The notes under the pieces: generated by a model
Told to the model about the DNA's origin: nothing
The model's database searches: none
Seen by the model: only the letters and a program-made list of their open reading frames with translations
Source of the DNA: Duncaniella sp.
Lineage (GTDB): Bacteria; Bacteroidota; Bacteroidia; Bacteroidales; Muribaculaceae
Assembly (NCBI GenBank): GCA_022511285.1
Contig: JAFLRW010000002.1
Coordinates: forward strand, 4,750 to 33,221
Direction: 5' to 3'
DNA: 28,472 nucleotides
Translations under genes and position numbers: made by a program
Part shown: positions 1 to 8,500 of the stretch, piece by piece
How the letters are laid out: the number at the start of each line of letters is the position of its first letter
Position numbering within the stretch: the first letter of the stretch is position 1

Positions 1-1
1 G

Positions 2-1012
2 GTGATTGACCGTGTGCTTGAGGTCAACCCGAAAGCCGTGATGGTAATTAAATCAACCATTCCGGTGGGATACTGCCGCTCGCTCTATCTAAAATATGCC
101 GCTCGGGGCTGCAAGGAGTTTAATCTGCTTTTCTTCCCCGAGTTTCTCAGAGAATCCAAAGCACTCTACGACAACCTCTACCCCTCACGTATCATAGCCG
201 GAACGCCTAAGATCATCAACAAGCCGGGCTTTGAGGATGAGAATAAGGCCATCCTTGCAGTGACCGATATCGCTAAGCTCGACCAAGCGGCCCACATCTT
301 TGCCCGACTGCTCAGCGAGGGGGCACTCAAGGAAGATATCGACATCCTGTATATGGGGATGAAAGAGGCTGAGGCCGTGAAACTGTTTGCCAATACTTAT
401 CTGGCCCTGCGAGTCAGCTATTTCAATGAGCTTGACACATACGCCGAGGTGAAAGGGCTTGACTCACGCGCTATTATTGAGGGAATCGGGCTTGATCCCC
501 GTATCGGCTCGCACTATAATAATCCCTCGTTCGGCTACGGAGGCTACTGTCTTCCCAAGGACACCAAACAGTTGCTGGCCAACTACACCGATGTGCCGCA
601 GAATATGATGTCGGCCATTGTTGAGAGCAATCGCACCCGCAAGGATTTTATTGCAGATCAAGTGCTCAAAATGGCAGGGTATTATGATTACTCGGGAGCC
701 ATATCCTTCGGTCAGGTTCAAGAAAAGGAGGTGGTGATCGGAGTCTATCGACTCACAATGAAGTCTAATTCCGATAATTTCCGTCAGTCATCAATCCAGG
801 GTGTGATGAAGCGCATAAAGGCCAAAGGAGCAACAGTTATCATCTACGAGCCAACGCTCGAGGACGGGACAACCTTTTTCGGATCGCGTGTGGTCAATGA
901 CATTGACGAATTCAAGCGCCTGTCACGGGCCATTCTTGCCAACCGCACAAGCCCCGACTTGGAGGATGTTGCAGCCAAGGTCTACACCCGCGACCTCTTC
1001 TCTCGCGACTGA
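2..1012 (+). CDS. ugd: UDP-glucose 6-dehydrogenase, 5'-truncated by window edge
   Basis: The enzyme oxidises UDP-glucose to UDP-glucuronate in two NAD-dependent steps in the cytoplasm, supplying acidic sugars for capsule, exopolysaccharide or other surface glycans. The visible part starts within the Rossmann domain: the STIPVG loop lies near residue 20 of this fragment, whereas it is near residue 118 in E. coli Ugd, so about 80-100 residues including the GxGxxG NAD site lie upstream. The catalytic cysteine sits in GYGGYCLPKDTKQL (Cys183 of the fragment), and SNRTRKDFIAD follows as in E. coli Ugd. This E. coli-like wording favours Ugd over the related WecC or TviB dehydrogenases. The frame is open to base 2 and the GTG there should not be read as a true start. 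It converges on the CLC gene with a 30-bp gap. Confidence 0.9.
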   Translation: MIDRVLEVNPKAVMVIKSTIPVGYCRSLYLKYAARGCKEFNLLFFPEFLRESKALYDNLYPSRIIAGTPKIINKPGFEDENKAILAVTDIAKLDQAAHIFARLLSEGALKEDIDILYMGMKEAEAVKLFANTYLALRVSYFNELDTYAEVKGLDSRAIIEGIGLDPRIGSHYNNPSFGYGGYCLPKDTKQLLANYTDVPQNMMSAIVESNRTRKDFIADQVLKMAGYYDYSGAISFGQVQEKEVVIGVYRLTMKSNSDNFRQSSIQGVMKRIKAKGATVIIYEPTLEDGTTFFGSRVVNDIDEFKRLSRAILANRTSPDLEDVAAKVYTRDLFSRD

Positions 1013-1042
1013 TTCCGACACCACTCCTGTCGCCGGCGCCAA

Positions 1043-2860
1043 TCAGTCCTCCGAATAATGGCGGAGCACTCGGCGGTAGGAGTTGAATATCTTTGATTTA
1101 GAGACGAACCCCATATATTTCCCGTCGGCATCCACCACGGGAAGGTTCCATGCGCCCGTATCATCAAATGCTTTCATCACAGTCTCCATGCTCTGGCCCA
1201 TTTCTACCCGTGCGGGAGGCATTGACATAAATTGGCTGACATACATACGTTTATAGAGGTCGGGGCGGAACATTATATTTCGAATTTCGTCGAGAATCAC
1301 CACTCCAATCAGACAACCGTCGGTATTAATTACCGGAAACAGATTGCGCGACGACTGCGAAATGGCCCCAACCATCTCTCTCAGATTCATCTCAGGCCTC
1401 ACAGCCACAAAGTCAGTCTCAATCACATTGCTGACCTTAAGCAACGTCAACACCGCCTTGTCTTTATGATGGGTGAGCAGTTTTCCTTCCCGGGCAAGAC
1501 GCATAGTATAAATGCTATAAGGCTCAAACATCTTTATAGTGCCGTAGGATATGGTAGAGACTATCAACAGCGGCAAGAAGAGGTCATATCCGCCGGTGAG
1601 TTCGGCCGTGAGGAAGATGCCCATAAGCGGAGCGTGCATCACCCCGCTCATCACACCTGCCATACCCATCAAGGCAAAGTTTTTAGTGGAGAGGTCGAGG
1701 CCGAAAGTGATATTTATGGCGTAAGCAAACAGAAATCCCGACATACATCCCACATATAGCGAAGGAGCAAATGTGCCACCAACGCCACCGCCTCCGTTGG
1801 TGGCCGAGGTGGCAAACGATTTCAGCAGCACCAGTGCAGCCACAAATCCGAGTATCCACCACTCGTTGAAACGGTCGGAGTAAAATAGCGAATTGTTGAC
1901 TATCGACGAAGCATCTCCGTTAAGGAGCCCCATTATAGAGCCGTAGCCTTCACCGTAGAGAGGAGGGAAGATGAACACCAATAGAGCCAATATGCTCCCC
2001 CCCACCAGCACCTTCTTCCAAGAGGCTGAGAGACGGCGAAAGACATTTTCCATCATATTCATCGTCTTGGTGAAATAGAGCGATACGAATCCGAGCACCA
2101 CGCCCAAAAGTATGACATACGGAATGCGGGCAGTGGCAAACTGTTCGCTTTGGATGAAGAAAAACTCCACGTCATAACCTGTGAAGACGTAGGCCATCGT
2201 AGCTGCCGTTATCGAAGCGATGAGCAGAGGCATCACCGAGACTGTTGTGAGATCAAGCATCAACACCTCAAGAGTGAAAAGCATGCCCGCAATCGGGGCT
2301 TTAAAAATGCCTGCAATTCCGGCTGCGGCGCCACATCCCACAAGAATCATCAATATTCGTGGCGACATCCTAAAGGCCCGCCCCAGATTGCTCCCTATAG
2401 CGGCCCCCGTGTAGACTATGGGGCCCTCTGCTCCGACTGACCCGCCAAACCCTATGGTGAGCGACGAGGCAATGACTGAGGTGTACATATTATGGCGCTT
2501 AAGCCGCGACTTATTTTGCGATATGGCGTAGAGCACTCGAGTCACACCGTGAGAAATATTGTCACGCACCACATACTTTACATAGAGACTTGTGAAGAGA
2601 ATGCCGATGAGAGGATATATCAAATAGAGGTAATTCCCCTCATTGATGGCAAGATGAGCTGTCAGCAATCCCGATATTGCATGGATGAGCCATTTCAAGG
2701 CCAAGGCTGCCGACCCGGCCACAATCCCCACCATCAAAGCGAGGATGATGACAAAAGTCTTCTCTTTGATATGTTTCTCGCGCCAGAGCAGCATCGCGTG
2801 AAACCACCGGTCAAATCGGTTGTTGACTATTATGAGCAGGCCGATTATTTTATTAAGCAT
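1043..2860 (-). CDS. CLC-family chloride channel/transporter with two CBS domains
   Basis: Inner-membrane anion transporter of the CLC family. Numbering from an upstream in-frame TTG at 2881 (612 aa), the filter motifs are SHGV (110-113), GAEGP (150-154) with gating glutamate Glu152, and GGTFAP (368-373); Tyr455 in EPYSIY matches the pore tyrosine of E. coli ClC. The position of the proton-transfer glutamate appears to be valine (FTLEV, Val206), as in channel-type CLCs. Two CBS domains, probably nucleotide-binding regulators, occupy roughly 485-540 and 548-605. I place the start at the ATG of codon 8 (605 aa); the TTG start would leave 16 bp to the upstream sugar-transferase gene. It is the last gene of a three-gene minus-strand operon. 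Whether it is a channel or a Cl-/H+ antiporter cannot be settled from sequence. Confidence 0.9.
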   Translation of the reverse strand: MLNKIIGLLIIVNNRFDRWFHAMLLWREKHIKEKTFVIILALMVGIVAGSAALALKWLIHAISGLLTAHLAINEGNYLYLIYPLIGILFTSLYVKYVVRDNISHGVTRVLYAISQNKSRLKRHNMYTSVIASSLTIGFGGSVGAEGPIVYTGAAIGSNLGRAFRMSPRILMILVGCGAAAGIAGIFKAPIAGMLFTLEVLMLDLTTVSVMPLLIASITAATMAYVFTGYDVEFFFIQSEQFATARIPYVILLGVVLGFVSLYFTKTMNMMENVFRRLSASWKKVLVGGSILALLVFIFPPLYGEGYGSIMGLLNGDASSIVNNSLFYSDRFNEWWILGFVAALVLLKSFATSATNGGGGVGGTFAPSLYVGCMSGFLFAYAINITFGLDLSTKNFALMGMAGVMSGVMHAPLMGIFLTAELTGGYDLFLPLLIVSTISYGTIKMFEPYSIYTMRLAREGKLLTHHKDKAVLTLLKVSNVIETDFVAVRPEMNLREMVGAISQSSRNLFPVINTDGCLIGVVILDEIRNIMFRPDLYKRMYVSQFMSMPPARVEMGQSMETVMKAFDDTGAWNLPVVDADGKYMGFVSKSKIFNSYRRVLRHYSED

Positions 2861-2897
2861 ACTGTAAATTTTTTCTGTCAAAAGAAAAATTGCATCA

Positions 2898-4250
2898 TCA
2901 CTTTCCTTCGCCGCGCAATATGGTGCGCAATGTATAGAAAGCGATTTTCAAATCCACCTCCAACGATAGATTCTGAATATACAAGATATCGTAACGCAAA
3001 CGGCGCAACATTTGGTCAACGTCTGAGGCATATCCGTAGCGCACCATACCCCAAGATGTCAGCCCGGGCCGCACTAAGTGGAGTAATGTATAATGCGGCG
3101 CACGCTGCACAATCCGTCGAATGTAATACTCCCGTTCGGGACGAGGCCCGACGAGCGACATTTCCCCGACCAGAACGTTCCAGAGATTTGGCAATTCGTC
3201 AAGCCGATATTTGCGCATAAAGCGCCCTACGGATGTGATGCGGGGGTCGTCATCAGAGGAGAGGGATGGGCCGTCGGCCTCCGAGTCGACCACCATTGAC
3301 CGCAATTTGTGAATCATAAACGGCTTGCGATGATATCCTATACGTTCCTGCGAATAGAACACCGGGCCTGCCGACTGCATCTTTATGATCAAGGCAAGCA
3401 CCGCTATCACGGGCGAAAACACTAACAGCCCCACGGCCGACACAACGACATCCGTGAATCGCTTGATTGCCATCACTGCGTCGGGAAGATAGGGTGCTGT
3501 AATGTCGACAAGGGGCTCTTCTATCACGTGGTCAAAACGAGTCACAGTGCCGAGCAGGACCGTTCGATCGTCAGGGCTCACCATCACCGGAACATTCAGG
3601 CTATAGAGAGAGTGAACGGCTCGCTGCATCTCCTCGCTGCCTATTGCAGATGGAGCCAGCACTACCCCGTCAAACTCTCCGGGCTTTATATCATTGCCCA
3701 AAGCTCTTATCTCGCCAATTTCGATTCCATATCGGTGGCACACCTCGATGAGCTCCTGCCCGGGTGGCGTTACGTCGTCGGCCGGACACAGCAAAAGATA
3801 TCGTTTTAGCGGCTGCTTAGCCCTGTGGCGTTTAATCAGTGTGGTTATAATGAATCTGACCGGCCATACTGTGACGAACAGACTCCCTGCAAACATAAGC
3901 ATCAGTTCATACTGAATGCGCCTCATCGGCATCCTGTCGTTGAGAAGCGCCACAAAGAAGTAGGCCAACGTGCCTATGCCGACAGCAAGGAGCGTGCGTA
4001 TTGCTTCATCCACGCGAGATTTCGACTCCACCCTCATATAGTAGCCTGTCAAATAGCTCACAAGCAGCATAAAGGGGGGAAAAAACATGAGTGTAAGCAT
4101 CACGCCGTGTGACTCTAAAAACGCCGTATATCCACCGTAGAGTTCCGATATTTCGGGACGAAACAGATAGCGTGCTATTGAGAATAGCACTAACCCTATC
4201 AGGGAGGCGGCCACATCGCCACATATATATATGAGCCGCATTTTTTTCAC
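2898..4250 (-). CDS. Polyprenyl-phosphate sugar phosphotransferase (WcaJ/PglC superfamily, long form)
   Basis: Transfers a sugar-1-phosphate from a nucleotide sugar to undecaprenyl phosphate, the first membrane step in building O-antigen, capsule or exopolysaccharide units. The 450-residue protein has about four hydrophobic N-terminal helices (roughly 8-28, 48-70, 85-105, 115-135), a middle cytoplasmic CoA-binding-like region, and the catalytic Bac_transf domain from about residue 263. That domain starts with the hydrophobic re-entrant segment KRFTDVVVSAVG and carries the Asp-Glu pair in YRLDELPN (Asp351/Glu352) and the VGPRPE motif (367-372). The sugar donor cannot be told. Its GTG start overlaps the stop of the upstream tsaC-like gene by 4 bp (GTGA), suggesting translational coupling; an ATG three codons downstream is an alternative. 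No glycosyltransferase cluster follows it in the window. Confidence 0.9.
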   Translation of the reverse strand: MKKMRLIYICGDVAASLIGLVLFSIARYLFRPEISELYGGYTAFLESHGVMLTLMFFPPFMLLVSYLTGYYMRVESKSRVDEAIRTLLAVGIGTLAYFFVALLNDRMPMRRIQYELMLMFAGSLFVTVWPVRFIITTLIKRHRAKQPLKRYLLLCPADDVTPPGQELIEVCHRYGIEIGEIRALGNDIKPGEFDGVVLAPSAIGSEEMQRAVHSLYSLNVPVMVSPDDRTVLLGTVTRFDHVIEEPLVDITAPYLPDAVMAIKRFTDVVVSAVGLLVFSPVIAVLALIIKMQSAGPVFYSQERIGYHRKPFMIHKLRSMVVDSEADGPSLSSDDDPRITSVGRFMRKYRLDELPNLWNVLVGEMSLVGPRPEREYYIRRIVQRAPHYTLLHLVRPGLTSWGMVRYGYASDVDQMLRRLRYDILYIQNLSLEVDLKIAFYTLRTILRGEGK

Positions 4251-4810
4251 GGGCGCAATATTATTATATTACCGTCAGCCATCAGTTTCACCACCATTGA
4301 TGGTTGCGTTGCAGTGCAGTCGTCTCGTCGAGATGCCATTACATAATCAACCGCCGAGAGGATTTCGGCATCTATCCGGTCAAAACAAGTTGGTGTCGGC
4401 TCACCGCTTATGTTGGCCGAGGTCGATACCAGCGGGGCTCCAAGGGCTCCACACAAGCCTGCGGAGATTGATTCCCGTGTCAGTCGCACTCCAATGCTTC
4501 CATCTTCGGCAAGCAGCTCAGGGGCTACACCAATCCCTTTCGGATAGACCACAGTGACCGGGCGCCCACTCTCCGCTGCTATTGCAGGAAGCTGGCAGCA
4601 AGCGGTGTGGCGAGCAAGCATCAGTTCCGAGTCAACTAATGTAATCAAGGCTTTGGAGTCGGCCCGACGTTTTATTTCAAACACCCTTCTGACGGCCTCA
4701 CTGCATCGGGCGTCACACCCTATCCCCCATACAGTATCTGTGGGATAGACTATTACACCGCCGCGACGCATTGCATCCACAGCCCTCTCAATATCTTCCT
4801 GCTGCGTCAT
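4247..4810 (-). CDS. tsaC: Threonylcarbamoyl-AMP synthase (Sua5/YciO/YrdC family)
   Basis: Makes threonylcarbamoyl-AMP from threonine, bicarbonate and ATP, the first step of t6A37 modification in tRNAs that read ANN codons. The protein is 187 aa and contains only the YrdC-like domain, without the extra C-terminal domain of Sua5, so it is TsaC-like in size. Visible motifs are YPTDTVWG (22-29), the basic KRRADSK substrate/ATP loop (47-53) and STSANISGEPT (129-139). It leads a minus-strand operon with the sugar phosphotransferase and the CLC gene, preceded by a TAACTTTG box about 50 nt upstream of the ATG. YciO-type paralogues of unclear function have the same fold, so tRNA modification is likely but not certain. 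Confidence 0.88.
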   Translation of the reverse strand: MTQQEDIERAVDAMRRGGVIVYPTDTVWGIGCDARCSEAVRRVFEIKRRADSKALITLVDSELMLARHTACCQLPAIAAESGRPVTVVYPKGIGVAPELLAEDGSIGVRLTRESISAGLCGALGAPLVSTSANISGEPTPTCFDRIDAEILSAVDYVMASRRDDCTATQPSMVVKLMADGNIIILRP

Positions 4811-4858
4811 TTTCTTTACTAATCTCTCAAGGCTCTAAGTAAATAGAGCTTATCCGGG

Positions 4859-4866
4859 CAAAGTTA
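4859..4866 (-). promoter_or_regulatory. -7 box of the tsaC operon promoter
   Basis: On the minus strand the sequence TAACTTTG matches the Bacteroidetes -7 consensus TAnnTTTG. It lies 48 nt upstream of the tsaC-like ATG. I see no good -33 TTG at the usual spacing. The leader contains a 6-bp inverted repeat (GCTCTA / TAGAGC, loop of 6). Confidence 0.55.
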
Positions 4867-4997
4867 CACATTTTTTTTATACATGCCGCTAATTACCCCG
4901 AAAAATCCTGGAGGTCAGAATCGAGGTCAGATGTTAAATGTGACTATGCCTCACGGTTAATTTTCCTATATAGGATGGCTATCTGAGAAATGTTGCG

Positions 4998-5005
4998 TAA
5001 CTTTG
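4998..5005 (+). promoter_or_regulatory. -7 box immediately before the 5011 start
   Basis: TAACTTTG is a perfect match to the Bacteroidetes -7 consensus. It lies inside the longest reading frame (ATG at 4990) and only 5 nt before an in-frame ATG at 5011. If it is the promoter, the mRNA would begin at or next to the 5011 ATG and the 4990 start could not be used. No convincing -33 element is seen. Confidence 0.5.
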
Positions 5006-5010
5006 CAGAT

Positions 5011-5490
5011 ATGCTTTTGGTGTCGATATTTCAGACCGTGGAGTTTTACGTCATCGCAGTGGTGGTGGCATCCGCAATTGTGGCATTTTTTGGTCGCCGG
5101 CCGGCCGACGGACCGGTGAGAGAACACCTCCTGTCCGGTGTCATTTCCCGCGAGGAAGCCACTGCCGGAGAGCCGACGATTGAGTTGCTATGTGCCGATG
5201 ATGGTTCTGTGCTCTTGCGCCGTCACGGTCTTAAAGGCGTTTTTGCCGACGGTGCCGTCAGCATTGCCGTGGAGGTGAAAGGTTTTGATGTAGCTATCCG
5301 CGAGAGGATTGTGGCCGGTAGAAATCAGGAAGAACCTGTTAACACGGCCTCGTTTATCCTGGATTTTATGGGGCAGGAACATTATTTCATCTCCTACCGT
5401 TCAGAACTCACGGCCTCGGAGTCGGCCCTGTTTGCCGCCGTCACCATCAACAATCGGTCGGGATTCCACATTTCAAAGACTCTCCAATAA
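5011..5490 (+). CDS. Hypothetical membrane-anchored small protein
   Basis: I do not recognise this family. From the ATG at 5011 it is 159 aa (166 aa from the ATG at 4990). It opens with a single hydrophobic segment (about residues 5-28 of the short form: FQTVEFYVIAVVVASAIVAFF) with no lipobox and no clear cleavage site, followed by GRRP and a soluble, strand-rich domain of about 130 residues, probably an N-terminally anchored protein. The 5011 start is preferred because a perfect -7 box (4998-5005) overlaps the codons between the two ATGs. It lies 48 bp upstream of the large AlbA_2-domain gene in the same direction, so they may be co-transcribed and functionally linked; this is an inference from position only. 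Confidence 0.7.
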   Translation: MLLVSIFQTVEFYVIAVVVASAIVAFFGRRPADGPVREHLLSGVISREEATAGEPTIELLCADDGSVLLRRHGLKGVFADGAVSIAVEVKGFDVAIRERIVAGRNQEEPVNTASFILDFMGQEHYFISYRSELTASESALFAAVTINNRSGFHISKTLQ

Positions 5491-5538
5491 GTTTTATATC
5501 TATTTAATTTTTCAATCTTTTAAACACAAGAAACAGCT

Positions 5539-8500
5539 ATGTTAAAAACAGGTGAAAAAATGTCATTCCCGGTGATAGGGAGCAGAGTGGCGTCAGGAAA
5601 TTTATATTTTCAAGTTAAGTATCAAGACCATGAATATGACATCCGCGCATTTGACTTTCAAAGACAAAATCGCCCCAAGTCATTGCAATGTATAGTTCAA
5701 TCTGTGGATGCCTCAGGTTTTCCGATATTTATGCAAGATATCTCGACGATAATTCCTCAGATATATGAAATAGGCCAGACATACGAGTTTAGAGTTGCCT
5801 CAGAATTGCTGCCTGCAGGATATTATGAAGTAGCAGATAAAAACGGGCTGCGTTTTCGGCTTTATCCTGACAAGAAAGAGAAACATCTGAAATTCAATGA
5901 GTATGTAAAATGCCGTGTTGACGATATCAACCGGATGCAGATGAGGTTGACGCTAATCGACAATCGTGAAGACGAGATGCCGCTCTACACCCTTGAATCC
6001 TTTTTGGCCCTTGATTCAACAAGCACCGGGATGGAGCGATTTATGCGCTACATTTTCCACACGCTTCCGGAGTTTGCAGATGCCCGCGAGCAGTTATCCG
6101 CCAAAAATCCGCTTTGGGTAATTACAGTGGCCGACATCGTCTCCAATCATCTCCCGGAGTGGCTCAACGCCTCGTTCAACAATAATATCGGGCGTAAACG
6201 CCTTATGCTTCGCTCGTCAATTATCACCGGATTCAACTCCATCTGCACAAACCTTCTTGAAAACTCCGTCTTTCTTCGCAACTGTATGGCGGCCGAGCGA
6301 GTGAAAATCCAAGACCGTCTTAATAAAATCATCACCCATATCTCTGACTACATCATAGCGTTGGAGAAAATCATCACTCGCCGCGAGCAGGATTTCATCG
6401 ACCAAACTCTTGAGCGACTGAAGCTCTCAGGCTATCTCTACAAACCCGAGGAGCGCATGCGTGTGACGATGGCACTCTTCACTCTTCGCAAGAAGACCAT
6501 CTCTCAATATATCGACGACATTTTCGACATCATCCGCCAGTCGCACTCCAACACACGCTTTATGCACCTCTTCTCCAATGCGTTCATAGAGATGCTTGAT
6601 ATGTATATAGCCAATGAGAGTCGCCACGTTGATGTGCTCACATCGGCCACCGATCGTATAGCCATACAACAGATAATCAAAGCCCTGGCCCTGCGCATAC
6701 TTCTACAGAGCGACGAGACCGACACCCAGCGAGCTCTCTACCGTTCACGCCTCTACCGTTATGTGACCCTGCTCACATCCGTCGGTGCCGACCAGCTTAT
6801 AGGAAAGACATTTTCCACACTATTCAACACTTCGTCGCCCCTTGAGTTCTCGTGGAAAGATCTTGACGACATCAACTTGCTCTGCTCCAAGATAGCTGTC
6901 TCCAACTGCGGTCCGCTTTCCGAGCAGTCGCTGTATTACGAGGGGAGCAATGCCCTGCTGCGCATATCCGGCGACACTCTCACCTTTTCCCCTCTGGAGC
7001 GCGGTCCGTTTATGAAATATGGCATCCCCAAAGACCTTTTCAGTGTCCACCGTATAAATGTGTTGCTCAACGACAGGATGCAGGAAAAGCTTAAAGAATC
7101 GCGCCAGGATATAAGCCAATTTCGCCGTTTGTGGATAGATGTTGAGCACTCACTATTCGGCACACGCCAAAACATCCGCCAGATTCCAAAGGGGATTATG
7201 CCTGACGTTGGCGACACCGTCAGAGTCATTATTACCGCGACGCTTCCCGGCAGCGACAATGTGTTTAAAGCCCGAATCATCGACGATGGCATTGACGGCG
7301 AGGGCACAATATCTCTGAATCAGATTGTCTCCTACAATATTTATACACCCCTCACGGCCGATTGCTTCCGCAACTCCGAGACAGGCCAACTGTGCATCTT
7401 CAATGCCGAGGTAGAATCCATTGACGACACCACCGGCCAGATTCAATTCAAGATGCGCAGCCTTATCCACAACTATCTGATTGATGCCCTTGACAGCAAC
7501 GATGAGCCTTGGCTTGCCAAAGTGACACGCATCATCCCCGACTATTACCTCTGCATCACGGAAGGAGGTTTTACCATAGCCATCAGTCGCCGTAGTGTCA
7601 CCCTCAATCTGGGCGACAACATCAACGTGCAGATTGACGCCATTTACCCTAACGAGCGCATAACAGGCTCATACATAGAGCGGTCGGATCACTCCATCCA
7701 GGTGGCAGAGGCTTTCAAATGCCTGCTTGACAACTACTGTCGCGACGAATTTTTTACCGACGATGTTGTAGACGACGATGTGGACGATTCTGAAGCTGAA
7801 AAAATAGATGACGACCGCAACGAGAACACCGTCATCGACCCCGATATGATGCTTGAACTCATCCACATCATTGACCGCGAGGGGATGTTGCAGAAAGACC
7901 ATATCCACACCTCTAATTATCTTGCCATAGCCCGCATTATGGCTCTTATGCTCAACGACTCTCATCTTTCGGCCTACTTTGCAAAACGGATGGAGCTGGT
8001 TGAAGCGATAAAGCAGTTTGGCGAGTCAGGGATCATTGACGACGATCGGCTACACCGTCTGCTCAACGACAATAAAGATTTTGTGGCCTCCTACCCCGAC
8101 ATCGAAACCCGCCTCACGCAGTTGCGAATCATAAACAACATTGACAAATCATTCAAAGAGGATTGGCTATGGGAAATAGCACGCGACAACACAGAGGAGA
8201 CCACATCACATCTGGCTCGTCTCGTGCTTAGCTACAATATGCTTGACCGCTCGAATGTCTACGAAGTGCGGCGCGCACTCCACCGCAAAATATACCAGTT
8301 GATGGGGCTCAACATACAGCTTCCTGAATCGATGTTCGTGGCCGAGGAGGACCAATTCACCGAGCTCAAAACATCAATCATCTATCCCGCCGGCAACAAG
8401 ATGCGCCCCAACGAGCAGGAACAGGTCACAGAGATACTCCGCGTCATATCCTCATTTCTCAACACACGCGGCGGGAGCCTGTATGTTGGCGTAGCCGATA

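Noticed and set aside
1016..1032. CGACA/TGTCG stem-loop between ugd and the CLC gene as a terminator
   Set aside because: The stem is only 5 bp and has no T-run on either strand.
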